From Chloroflexota bacterium (lineage in GTDB: Bacteria > Chloroflexota > Anaerolineae > UBA4142), in contig JAMCQI010000030.1 in NCBI GenBank assembly GCA_023381515.1, positions 1-64,000 on the forward strand: 64,000 nt of DNA, written 5' to 3'. The translations under genes were made by a program, and so were the position numbers. The notes under the pieces are model-generated. The model was not told the origin of the DNA. It did no database searches and was given only the letters and a program-made list of their open reading frames with translations. This document shows positions 44,547 to 52,092 of this stretch, piece after piece. Each line of letters begins with the position of its first letter. Position 1 is the stretch's first letter.

Positions 44547-46265
44547 TTAGGCGCGCTTGTTGTACCGGTCCAGGGCGGCTTGCTGAATCTTGATCGCGTC
44601 GTCAATGCCCATGCCTTTGGCGTCTTTGACAAACTGATCCCAGGCGTCCAGCGGCAATGCGCCCGTCACGACTTTGTGGAAAATCTCTTCGTAGCGCGTC
44701 ATGACATCTTGCATCACCGTGGCGAATTTCTTGCTTTCATCCTGCGTCGGCGTGATGGGCGGGAGACGGCCTTCGTTCGTCGGCTGCGCCCAAAGGGTGA
44801 GCGATTGCTTTTGCTCGGGCAGCGGCGAGTACTGTTCGATGTAGGCTTTGTCTTGGACGAACGGACCGTTGTAATGGGCGCGAATGTACAGCGACATGGT
44901 CGAAGCCATCGGCAGCTTGGGGTCCTTCGTAATGGCATCGGTAAACGTCGGGTAGCCGTTTACCATCTTGTACGACACCCCTTCGATCCCAAAGTTGTAG
45001 AGCATGTGTCCCTGATCGCTGTAACCAAAGTCGAGCCACTTGACCGCTTCCTTGACGTTCTTGCACGAGGTAGTGATGGCCGCGTCGCCGGCGCCGCCGC
45101 GATACACCTGGTCGCGCTGACCGAAGAGTGGCTTGTCGCCCCTCTTCAACGTGGGATAGGGGGCAGGAGCCAGGCTGACTTGAGGATTCTTCGACGTCAT
45201 CACCGGCATGTACTTGCCGATGCCCCCGCCGGTGTTCATCGAGGTCGAGCCCAGCAAATTGCCGGTGATCTTGGCGTCAATGCTTTTTTGGTCCGCGGAA
45301 ACGTAATCGGGATCGATCAAGCCTTCTTTGTACCATTGAACGAGTACCTTGAGCGCGTCCTTGAACGCCGGTTCCAGCGCGCCGAACTTGACGACGCCCT
45401 TCTCCTGAAACCACTCCATCAGGATGCCGTACGCGCCGAAGAGGAAACCGCGGTACCAGGCCGATCGCGCGCTGCGCGTCCCTTCGCTGTACCACGGACC
45501 GTAGGGAATCTCGTCCGCTTTGCCGTTTCCGTTGGGGTCTTTGGTCTTGAACGCCACGAGCATGTCGTGCCATTCGTCCACGGTCGTCGGCACCGGCAGA
45601 CCGAGTTTGTCGAGCCAGTCCTTGCGAACGGTGGGACCGCTAAAGACCAGCAGCGCCGGGTCGCCGCGCAGGAACGGGAAAGAATAAATGTCGCCTGCGT
45701 CGGTGATCATTTGCCGGCGCCAATCGGGGTGGGCGGCCAGCACTTTGCTGAAATTGGGCGCGTACCGTTCAATCAGATCGTTGAGCCGAAGGATGACCCC
45801 ATCTTTGATCGCTTTCGCAGGTCCGCCGGGAAAATTGGCCCAACCGCTGTTCGCCTCGATAATGTCCGGGTACTTGCCGGAGGCAATCATCAGGTTGAAT
45901 TGCTCGGCGGCCTGCGCGGTGGAGGGTTGCTGAAAGTCCATGTGGATGCCGGTGACTTTCTCGATTTCTTTGTAGCAACCCACTTCGTTGTACGATTTGA
46001 CGACCGTCGCCGGGTTTGTTTCGAGCTGGCACCAATACGACAGGGTGAGCGGCTGTTTGACGATGGGCAGTGTGAGCGCTTCGGGTCCCGCGGCGACCGT
46101 CGGCGCGGTCGTGGCCGCGGAAGCCTGGCTCCCGACCGGTGCGGTTGCCGCCGGGGGGGGCACACCGGGCGTGGGTGTGACCTGCGGTCCGCACGCGGCG
46201 AGCATCGCCGCCGTCGAACTCATACCCATGTAGCGCAGGAACTCGCGACGAGTAAGCTTGACCAT
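44547..46265 (-). CDS. LplA-type oligosaccharide-binding lipoprotein, Tat-like signal
   Basis: This 572-residue solute-binding protein of the LplA/SBP_bac_8-like group starts MVKLTRREFLRYMGMSSTAA, with TRREFLRYMG fitting a twin-arginine signal, and has lipobox LAAC (followed by GPQVTPTPG). The mature protein has the long form typical of LplA (YNEVGCYKEIEKVTGIHMDF, YPDIIEANSGWANFPGGP and VPTTVDEWHDMLVAFKTKDP with the calcium-site-like NGNGKADEI). Ligands are likely large oligosaccharides derived from uronic-acid polymers, given the operon. The start at 46265 has AAAGGAGG upstream. A 24-base palindrome lies 40-63 bases before the start, at the lacI stop. Confidence 0.9.
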   Translation of the reverse strand: MVKLTRREFLRYMGMSSTAAMLAACGPQVTPTPGVPPPAATAPVGSQASAATTAPTVAAGPEALTLPIVKQPLTLSYWCQLETNPATVVKSYNEVGCYKEIEKVTGIHMDFQQPSTAQAAEQFNLMIASGKYPDIIEANSGWANFPGGPAKAIKDGVILRLNDLIERYAPNFSKVLAAHPDWRRQMITDAGDIYSFPFLRGDPALLVFSGPTVRKDWLDKLGLPVPTTVDEWHDMLVAFKTKDPNGNGKADEIPYGPWYSEGTRSARSAWYRGFLFGAYGILMEWFQEKGVVKFGALEPAFKDALKVLVQWYKEGLIDPDYVSADQKSIDAKITGNLLGSTSMNTGGGIGKYMPVMTSKNPQVSLAPAPYPTLKRGDKPLFGQRDQVYRGGAGDAAITTSCKNVKEAVKWLDFGYSDQGHMLYNFGIEGVSYKMVNGYPTFTDAITKDPKLPMASTMSLYIRAHYNGPFVQDKAYIEQYSPLPEQKQSLTLWAQPTNEGRLPPITPTQDESKKFATVMQDVMTRYEEIFHKVVTGALPLDAWDQFVKDAKGMGIDDAIKIQQAALDRYNKRA

Positions 46266-46304
46266 CGGGCTTGTCCTCCTTTGGATTCTGAGATTTATGC
46301 CTGC

Positions 46305-46328
46305 GATCGGTTCACCGGTGAACCGATC
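46305..46328. promoter_or_regulatory. Perfect 24-base palindrome at the lacI/lplA junction
   Basis: Half-site GATCGGTTCACC is followed immediately by its exact complement with no loop, centred on CCGG. It overlaps the first two bases of the lacI stop codon. The lack of a loop and the LacI-like inner GGTTCACCGGTGAACC favour a protein-binding operator over a hairpin, though it differs in sequence from the tandem operators upstream of lacI. Confidence 0.55.
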
Positions 46329-47421
46329 AGGTAGCCGCCGGGGCACTCTCGCGAACAATCAACTCGTGTGGGAATATGGCCGGCTCCCGTGGGCGCTCGC
46401 CATTGAGCTGCTCGATCAGCATTTCGACCGCGCGCTTGCCGATGCGATAACGGGGAATGCGCTGAGTAGTCAGCGTGGGCGTTACCTGGATCGCGAGGGG
46501 AATGTCATTACAACCGATCACCGCCACGTCGTCGGGGACGCGCCGACCGAGTCGCGCGCAGGCCTGCAGCACGCCAAAAGCCAATTGGTCATCGAAGCAC
46601 ACGATCGCATCCACCTCGCGCTGTTGGGACAAGAGCGCGTGGGCGCCGCGTGAACCCAGCGTCGCGCGCCGTTCGTTCCATTCCGCCGAGCCTACGTCGG
46701 CCGAGTCGAACCATTCCCAATCCGAGTGGTATTCCTCGCCGTAGTTGATTTCATACGGCACGATCAACTCAGGGCGGACGGGGAGATCGAAGCGTTCCAT
46801 GGCGGCTCGATATCCACGCAAACGTTCTGCCGCGGTGTACGAATTTTGGGGTCCTGCCATGAAGGCAATCACCCGGCGATGACCACGAACCAGGTGTTCG
46901 ACCGCCATGGCCATTCCCTTGGCTTGCTCCGAGACAATGATGCCGCCGCGGCGAGAGGAAATGGGGTGATTGATGGAAACGAAGGCGGGAAAATGCGCGA
47001 GCGCGCGGACGAGGGTGGCATTGGGGAGACGTGCGCCTGCCATGATGATCCCATCGACGCGCGTTTGGTGCAAGAAATCGAGGATGCGTTTCTCCTGCTC
47101 GAGACTGCCGCTTGTGTTGGTGACGATGAGATGATAGCCGGCCGGGGTGGATGCGTTTTCAACCCCCAGCGCAATCTCGGCGAAGTAAACAGAGGCAATG
47201 TTGGGGACGACCAAACCGATCGCCTTCGTGCGCCCACTCGCCAGGCTGCTGGCGATCCGATTCGGCACATAGCCCAGCTTTTTCGCTGCGCGCTCGACGG
47301 CCGCGCGGGTGGGGGCGCTCGCGTAACCGTTGCCGGACAAGACACGCGAGACGGTAATGGCGGATACCTCCGCGGCGCGTGCGACATCGTGGATCGTGGT
47401 CTTGCGTCTCGAGGAATCCAT
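46327..47421 (-). CDS. LacI-family transcriptional regulator
   Basis: This 364-residue repressor has the N-terminal helix-turn-helix TTIHDVARAAEVSAITVSRV followed by hinge helix NRIASSLASGRT, and a periplasmic-binding-protein-like effector domain (AIGLVVPNIASVYFAEIALG, VDGIIMAGARLP, VDAIVCFDDQLAFGVLQACA and PTLTTQRIPRYRIG). It is the first gene of a seven-gene leftward unit with lplABC, GH3, PL and GH88. Two tandem palindromes overlap its promoter (47444-47476), so autoregulation and sugar-responsive control of the whole unit are expected. The ATG at 47421 lies rather far (13 bases) from its AGGAG. Confidence 0.93.
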   Translation of the reverse strand: MDSSRRKTTIHDVARAAEVSAITVSRVLSGNGYASAPTRAAVERAAKKLGYVPNRIASSLASGRTKAIGLVVPNIASVYFAEIALGVENASTPAGYHLIVTNTSGSLEQEKRILDFLHQTRVDGIIMAGARLPNATLVRALAHFPAFVSINHPISSRRGGIIVSEQAKGMAMAVEHLVRGHRRVIAFMAGPQNSYTAAERLRGYRAAMERFDLPVRPELIVPYEINYGEEYHSDWEWFDSADVGSAEWNERRATLGSRGAHALLSQQREVDAIVCFDDQLAFGVLQACARLGRRVPDDVAVIGCNDIPLAIQVTPTLTTQRIPRYRIGKRAVEMLIEQLNGERPREPAIFPHELIVRESAPAAT

Positions 47422-47443
47422 CGGAGCTTGGGTTTCTCCTGTT

Positions 47444-47476
47444 ATGGTAGCGGTACCATTATGGTAGCGCTACCAT
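47444..47476 (-). promoter_or_regulatory. Two tandem LacI-type operators
   Basis: ATGGTAGCGGTACCAT (47444-47459) and the perfect palindrome ATGGTAGCGCTACCAT (47461-47476) are 17 bases apart centre to centre. The distal one directly overlaps the -10 box of the lacI promoter; the proximal one covers the likely transcription start. Repression by steric occlusion is the obvious reading. Confidence 0.8.
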
Positions 47477-47503
47477 AATACCACGCTTCGCCTCGCTTGT
47501 CAA
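47475..47503 (-). promoter_or_regulatory. Promoter of the lacI-lplABC-GH3-PL-GH88 unit
   Basis: On the minus strand, TTGACA, 17 bases, then TATTAT. It is a near-perfect sigma-70 promoter placed immediately upstream of and overlapping the operators. Confidence 0.8.
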
Positions 47504-47579
47504 TGGCGGCGGGAGGCAAGGGCAGGGGCCTGTCAAAGTTGGCCGAAGCCGTGCGCAAGTCCAGTGGAGTACATGACGA

Positions 47580-47625
47580 AGGGTGAGATTGCCACGCCGC
47601 CCTTGGGGCGGCTCGCAATGACGAG
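47580..47625. repeat. REP-like intergenic repeat
   Basis: A GCCGCCC/GGGCGGC hairpin (47596-47612) is flanked by GTGAGATTGCCAC and CTCGCAATGACGAG, the general form of dispersed palindromic repeats common between bacterial genes. It lies between the divergent lacI and beta-propeller promoters. Confidence 0.45.
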
Positions 47626-47668
47626 TTGCCCCCAATCTGAACTGCACTGGCGCTGCCTCGCCAAGGCA

Positions 47669-47696
47669 TTGACATTCCGCTGCTCCGTTATATAAT
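47669..47696 (+). promoter_or_regulatory. Promoter of the first beta-propeller exoprotein
   Basis: A perfect TTGACA and perfect TATAAT with 16 bases between them. The start codon lies 345 bases downstream, so the mRNA has an unusually long leader. Confidence 0.75.
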
Positions 47697-47830
47697 GTTC
47701 ATAGGTTGATCGCGGTTTCTTGGTTGTAGTGCTTGCTCATTACGGACAAGTCGTGTGAAGAATCACAAGCATGAGAGCGCGAAGAAGCGCGAAAGTCTAG
47801 GATTTCGTTACAAGAGGTCAATCCGGGCCC

Positions 47831-47874
47831 AGCACCCGATGCCTACGCGTGCGCACGCGTGGGGGTCGGGTGCT
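47831..47874 (+). promoter_or_regulatory. Leader hairpin of the beta-propeller mRNA
   Basis: AGCACCCGA and TCGGGTGCT form the outer stem of a long hairpin whose inner part pairs ACGCGT with ACGCGT. It lies in the 345-base leader, about 80 bases before the AAAGGAGGTGAC element (47951-47962). A short ORF of 14 codons (ATG at 47946) overlaps that element. Confidence 0.5.
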
Positions 47875-48040
47875 TGTCATTTCGAATGGGTGCAATCGGG
47901 TAGGAAAGGCGGGTGCGAGCACTCTACCTCGTTCTCTGCGATCTATGAGGAAAGGAGGTGACGCTTCTCGGGCGACCCGCGTCCGGTAAGACTCGCTACT
48001 GGGACCATGAACACATGAATAGAACTCTCCAGGAGGAAGC

Positions 48041-49846
48041 ATGAAAGCCCACAAGTTGGTTCTTTTGCTCTTGGCTCTAGCCGCACTGACTGGTGTCTTG
48101 GGAACGACGGGCGCCAGCGCCGCGGGGCCGAGGTATAATATCAACACCCTCGCAGGCAAAGTCGCCTCCGTCAACGGTACGGCCGGATTACAGATACGTT
48201 TCTCCGCTTTCATCGAGCAAGAGGCTCAAGAGAACTCGGTGCCGCCGTCGAGCAGTCTCATCACGCCGGTATATGTGCTTTCGAGCCCTCTCGATGCAAC
48301 CCTTATCGCCGCCCCGGACGTCACCGTGAACCAGGATACGGCGGCGGCGCCACAAAACGAGACGGCGATTGCTGTGGATCCCAACAACCACGATCGCATC
48401 GTCGCCGCAGCGAACGACTATGTCTCTCGCACATGGGCCTGCACTGTCAACGGCGTGCCCTGCAGTGCGCTCGGCGATGGCTACTCGGGCACCTATTTTT
48501 CGAATGACGGCGGTCAGACCTGGTCCGGCAAATCAACCGACCCTTCCCATCTCGGTACGCTGATTCCGGGCGTCGAACGGCTGACCGGCGGCCCCTATGA
48601 CGCAGGGGGAGACCCGGCACTGGCTTTCGACAGCCAGGGCCACGTTTTTTACGCCGGCCTCGGGTTTGACCGCACGGCTCCACCCAACACGGTGACTGCC
48701 AGCAAGGGAACTTTTGACGGCAGCGGAAACCTAACGTGGGGACCGCCGACCTTCATTAATCCTACCAAAGCGCCGGCGGTCTTTAACGACAAGGAATGGA
48801 TCGCGGCAGACGCGCATGCCTCCAGTCCTTTTCGAGACCGCGTCTATGTGACCTGGACCCGCTTTATCTTCAATGCCAAGACGGGCGCCTATGTCCAGTC
48901 TCCGATCAGCCTTGCCTTTTCGACCGATGGCGGCAAGACGTTTAGCACTCCACAGCTCATCAGCGGCAAAGTGCTTTACGGCCAGGGCTCGCGCCCGGTC
49001 GTGGGTCCCGACGGCACCGTCTATGTCTTTTGGGATGGCGCGACGCGCCTTGCCGCTTTGGATAGCACCTACATGGTCAAATCCAAGGATGGCGGCGTGA
49101 CCTGGAGCAAACCGGTTCAGGTCTCCCCGTTACAGGAGGTCGTGCCGCCCGCGAACACCGTCTTTCGTGTGAACAGCTTCCCCGCCGCGGACGTCGCTCC
49201 GAACGGCGACGTGTACGTCGCCTGGTCCTCGCAGATGAAGGACTCGGGCGGCCTATGCGCCACCATGACCAACAACGGCTGTCACCTAACGGCTGTGTAC
49301 AGCAAGTCGACAGATGGTGGCGCTACATGGTCTACACCCGCTCCGATCTTTGCGGGGCTCGATGCCTCGTTCCGGACGGCTGACGGGTACACCGGTGGCC
49401 TAACGGCCCCGGCTTCTCGCCGCGTTGATACCTTCTGGCCCGGCGTTGCAATCTCTCCTTCCGGCCGCGTCTACATGTCGGCCTACGCCGCGGATGTGGT
49501 CTCGCCCTGGCAGACCTGCGCCAACGCGGCTTCCCTGCCCGAGGGTCGCATCAATTGCCTAAGCCTCGATGGCTACATTAACAACGCTCGCCTCGACTAC
49601 CATGTCGCGGATCTCACGACGGGTGTGATCCAAAAGGTGACTACCAACCCGATCAACACTCGTTACGGTTTTGGCGGCGGCTTTATCGGCGACTATACCG
49701 ATATTGCCGTCGGATCCGATGACGTCTTCCACGCCTTCTGGACCGACACGAACAACGTGCAGGACGTCGTGTGGTTCTACGGGCTGCAATTCGTTCCCAC
49801 CCCGATTCACCAGCAGGATGTCGCGACGGCTTCGGGAAGTTTCTAG
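48041..49846 (+). CDS. Secreted BNR/Asp-box beta-propeller (sialidase-like fold)
   Basis: This 601-residue exported protein has signal peptide MKAHKLVLLLLALAALTGVL ending near SAAG. At least four Asp boxes of sialidase-type propellers are present: SNDGGQTWSG, STDGGKTFST, SKDGGVTWSK and STDGGATWST. The N-terminal part includes NETAIAVDPNNHDRIVAAAN. The FRIP motif and arginine triad of true sialidases are not recognisable, so enzymatic activity is doubtful; it is better described as a sialidase-like propeller. A related protein is encoded at 61185-62969. It has a long leader with a strong promoter and ends in a strong terminator, suggesting abundant monocistronic expression. Confidence 0.75.
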   Translation: MKAHKLVLLLLALAALTGVLGTTGASAAGPRYNINTLAGKVASVNGTAGLQIRFSAFIEQEAQENSVPPSSSLITPVYVLSSPLDATLIAAPDVTVNQDTAAAPQNETAIAVDPNNHDRIVAAANDYVSRTWACTVNGVPCSALGDGYSGTYFSNDGGQTWSGKSTDPSHLGTLIPGVERLTGGPYDAGGDPALAFDSQGHVFYAGLGFDRTAPPNTVTASKGTFDGSGNLTWGPPTFINPTKAPAVFNDKEWIAADAHASSPFRDRVYVTWTRFIFNAKTGAYVQSPISLAFSTDGGKTFSTPQLISGKVLYGQGSRPVVGPDGTVYVFWDGATRLAALDSTYMVKSKDGGVTWSKPVQVSPLQEVVPPANTVFRVNSFPAADVAPNGDVYVAWSSQMKDSGGLCATMTNNGCHLTAVYSKSTDGGATWSTPAPIFAGLDASFRTADGYTGGLTAPASRRVDTFWPGVAISPSGRVYMSAYAADVVSPWQTCANAASLPEGRINCLSLDGYINNARLDYHVADLTTGVIQKVTTNPINTRYGFGGGFIGDYTDIAVGSDDVFHAFWTDTNNVQDVVWFYGLQFVPTPIHQQDVATASGSF

Positions 49847-49877
49847 ACCAGAGCCGCGATTAGAAAGCAGAAAGAGG

Positions 49878-49910
49878 AGCGCCGAGGGAGAAATCTCCCT
49901 CGGCGCTTTT
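49878..49910 (+). terminator. Intrinsic terminator
   Basis: AGCGCCGAGGGAGA and TCTCCCTCGGCGCT form a stem of 13-14 bases followed by TTTT, just after the beta-propeller gene. Confidence 0.85.
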
Positions 49911-50035
49911 GGCATGCCCCAGCGAAAGCGGGCGGTTTACGCCAAGACGAAGCTCATCCGTCCGCAAATGAACTGCTTGACGCCAATCCATTGGCACCGC
50001 CAAGGTCTACCCAGTTGCTCCCGCCAGACTAGAAA

Positions 50036-50064
50036 TTGCACAATGACCGCTTTCATGTTAGAAT
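50036..50064 (+). promoter_or_regulatory. Promoter of the second peptide importer
   Basis: TTGCAC, 17 bases, then TGTTAGAAT (extended -10). The transcript would begin near a CCTCCTT sequence able to pair with the AAGGAGG before the SBP start, about 150 bases on. Confidence 0.55.
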
Positions 50065-50150
50065 CCTCCTTGCCTACCGAACAGGCGCATCTAATTTTCT
50101 CCACACGCCGACCATTCCACCGATTCCGCTGTCAGCGATATATAACTGAC

Positions 50151-50188
50151 GGAAGGGGGTGATGACGCCCAAAACTAGCTACGGCTGA
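50151..50188 (+). promoter_or_regulatory. Leader element with possible 8-codon ORF
   Basis: GGAAGGGGGTGATG places a strong ribosome-binding sequence just before ATG 50162, which opens an 8-residue frame (MTPKTSYG, stop at 50188). The SBP start is 42 bases further with its own AAAGGAGGAG. It could be a leader peptide or a ribosome standby site. Confidence 0.4.
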
Positions 50189-50230
50189 ACGTACGAACGA
50201 CGTCGCGCTCGTCATTTAAAGGAGGAGATT

Positions 50231-52009
50231 ATGCGCCCCGCGTGTAGAAACAGCCGGAATGCACTTGTATTCCTCACGGTCGTCCTTTTCGCCTTCGTCG
50301 CAGTCGCGTGCGCACCGGCAGCGCCCCCCGCTGCGACTGCTCCCCCGGCTACCGCAGCCCCGGCAGCCACCCAAGCATCTTCTGCGAGCTCCACTTCAAA
50401 GACCGCCCCAACCGGCGCCGCCGGTACTCCCAAGAGCGGCGGCACCATCACGATGGTCGTCTGGCAAGAGCCGGAGAACCTCAACGTCGAACTGGTCTCG
50501 CAAACCGTCGCATTCCACATCGCCGACCTTTTCGAGGAAGGTTTGCTCAACGTCAACGAAAAGGGGCAATGGTTCCCCGTGCTTGCGACCGAGGTTCCCA
50601 CCACGGCGAACGGCGGAGTCAGCGCCGACGGCAAGACGATTACGTATCATCTCCGCAAAGGCGTCAAATGGCAGGATGGCACCGATTTTACCTGCGAGGA
50701 CATCAAGTTCACGCAGCAAGTCATCACGACACCCAATATCGGCGCTCTCGATGCCTCGGCATTCGCCAATCTGACCGTGACGTGTCCCGATCCGAACACG
50801 GCGGTGCTTACCTTTAAAGATTTCAAGGCGGATTGGATCCGGCTCTTTAACGGAAACGGAATGGCCTACGTTTTCCCCAAGGACGCCGGCAAGCCCGAGG
50901 ATATGAAGACTTGGGCCTACAATCGCAAGCCCATCGGCACAGGCCCATTCAAGGTGGACGAGTTCGTCACCGGCGATCACATCACCCTTTCCAAGAATCC
51001 CAATTATTGGCAGCCGGGCAAACCGTATCTCGACAAGATCATCGTCCGCGTCGTTCCTTCCTCCGAAGTGGGGATGCAGATGATGAAAAGCGGCGAAGCC
51101 GATGTGATGTGGAACAATACGGAGGCGGACCTTCCGGCCCTCGCCCAAATGTCGAACGTCAAGATCTTTGACGCCCCTCAGGCCGGCGGCGAACGCTTGA
51201 TCCTCAACCTGACCGAGAATGCCGATCCCTCTGACAACAAGACCCCGCACCCCATCCTCGGCGACGTCAAGGTGCGAGAGGCGATTGCGCTGGGCATTGA
51301 CAAGCAGACGATCATCGACAAACTGCTGAACGGCAAGGCCCTGCCGGGGTCGGGCGAGTTGAACGTGGACCCCTACAACTGCGGCATCAAGCCGGTTCCG
51401 TACGACCCTGCCAAAGCCAAGCAACTGCTCGACGCCGCGGGCTGGGTCCCGGGCTCGGATGGGATCCGCGTCAAGAATGGGACCCGCCTGAGTTTAAAGT
51501 ACCAGACGACGACGGGGAACAAGCTGCGTGAGGACAGCCAGGTGCTCATCGTCGAGAACATGAAAGCCATCGGCGTCGAGTTCAGGATCGAGAACCAGCC
51601 TTCCTCGGTCTTGATCGGTTCGTGGTCCGCCGGCAGCCCTCGCAAGCACGGCAATTTCGACATCATCATGTACACGACGAACGCGAGCATCGACCCGGGC
51701 AGCCAGATGTACAATTACTTTGACAGCAAGTCCATTCCCTCCCCCACGAATCAGGGTGGGATCAATTACAGCCGCTGGAACGACCCGCAGACCGACCAGC
51801 TGATCGAAAAAGCGGGCACCATTCCTGACTGGAACCAGCGCAAGGACTTGTACTGCCAGGCTGCGCAACGGATCGTGGACGGCTACAGCCACATCTATCT
51901 CTACCAGCGCTTTAATCTCCACAGTTTCAACACCCGCGTGCAGGGCTGGATTCCGACGCCCTGGCTTGGCCCCCTGTGGAACGCGGCGGACATCTGGGTC
52001 ACCAAGTAG
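50231..52009 (+). CDS. Peptide-type solute-binding lipoprotein, canonical order
   Basis: This 592-residue family 5 SBP has lipobox VAC, an Ala/Pro/Thr linker to about residue 68, then the usual order: GGTITMVVWQEPENLNVELV, FPVLATEVPT, TITYHLRKGVKWQDGTDF, PDPNTAVLTFKDF, PIGTGPFKVDEFVTGDHITL, NPNYW, VREAIALGIDKQTI and the C-terminal FNTRVQGWIPTPW. It binds di- or oligopeptides or related compounds and delivers them to the DppBC-type permeases that follow. It is a useful reference for the permuted protein at 26712, to which it is homologous segment by segment but in different order. Confidence 0.93.
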   Translation: MRPACRNSRNALVFLTVVLFAFVAVACAPAAPPAATAPPATAAPAATQASSASSTSKTAPTGAAGTPKSGGTITMVVWQEPENLNVELVSQTVAFHIADLFEEGLLNVNEKGQWFPVLATEVPTTANGGVSADGKTITYHLRKGVKWQDGTDFTCEDIKFTQQVITTPNIGALDASAFANLTVTCPDPNTAVLTFKDFKADWIRLFNGNGMAYVFPKDAGKPEDMKTWAYNRKPIGTGPFKVDEFVTGDHITLSKNPNYWQPGKPYLDKIIVRVVPSSEVGMQMMKSGEADVMWNNTEADLPALAQMSNVKIFDAPQAGGERLILNLTENADPSDNKTPHPILGDVKVREAIALGIDKQTIIDKLLNGKALPGSGELNVDPYNCGIKPVPYDPAKAKQLLDAAGWVPGSDGIRVKNGTRLSLKYQTTTGNKLREDSQVLIVENMKAIGVEFRIENQPSSVLIGSWSAGSPRKHGNFDIIMYTTNASIDPGSQMYNYFDSKSIPSPTNQGGINYSRWNDPQTDQLIEKAGTIPDWNQRKDLYCQAAQRIVDGYSHIYLYQRFNLHSFNTRVQGWIPTPWLGPLWNAADIWVTK

Positions 52010-52033
52010 GTCAGTAGTTAAATGGTTTGATCG

Positions 52034-52074
52034 TTGGGTAGTTGGATGGTTCGAGCAATCATCCAACTACCCAA
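52034..52074 (+). terminator. Hairpin between SBP and permease genes
   Basis: TTGGGTAGTTGGATG and CATCCAACTACCCAA form a perfect 15-base stem with an 11-base loop and no T tract, in the 83-base gap between SBP and DppB-type genes. TAGTTGGATGGTT also occurs at about 7532, so this is probably a recruited dispersed repeat. Confidence 0.65.
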
Positions 52075-52092
52075 TGATGCAACGATGCAACC

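Noticed and set aside
44580..46334. A 584-codon plus-strand frame opposite the LplA-type SBP
   Set aside because: Antisense shadow of a well-supported lipoprotein gene, with composition (Arg, Val, His rich) typical of such shadows.
47442..47675. Minus-strand frames upstream of lacI (about 60-80 codons)
   Set aside because: They cross the promoter and both operators and have no ribosome site or protein-like sequence.
48041..49846. Annotation as a true exo-alpha-sialidase
   Set aside because: Asp boxes define only the propeller; FRIP and a clear arginine triad are not visible, so the enzyme name is not supported.
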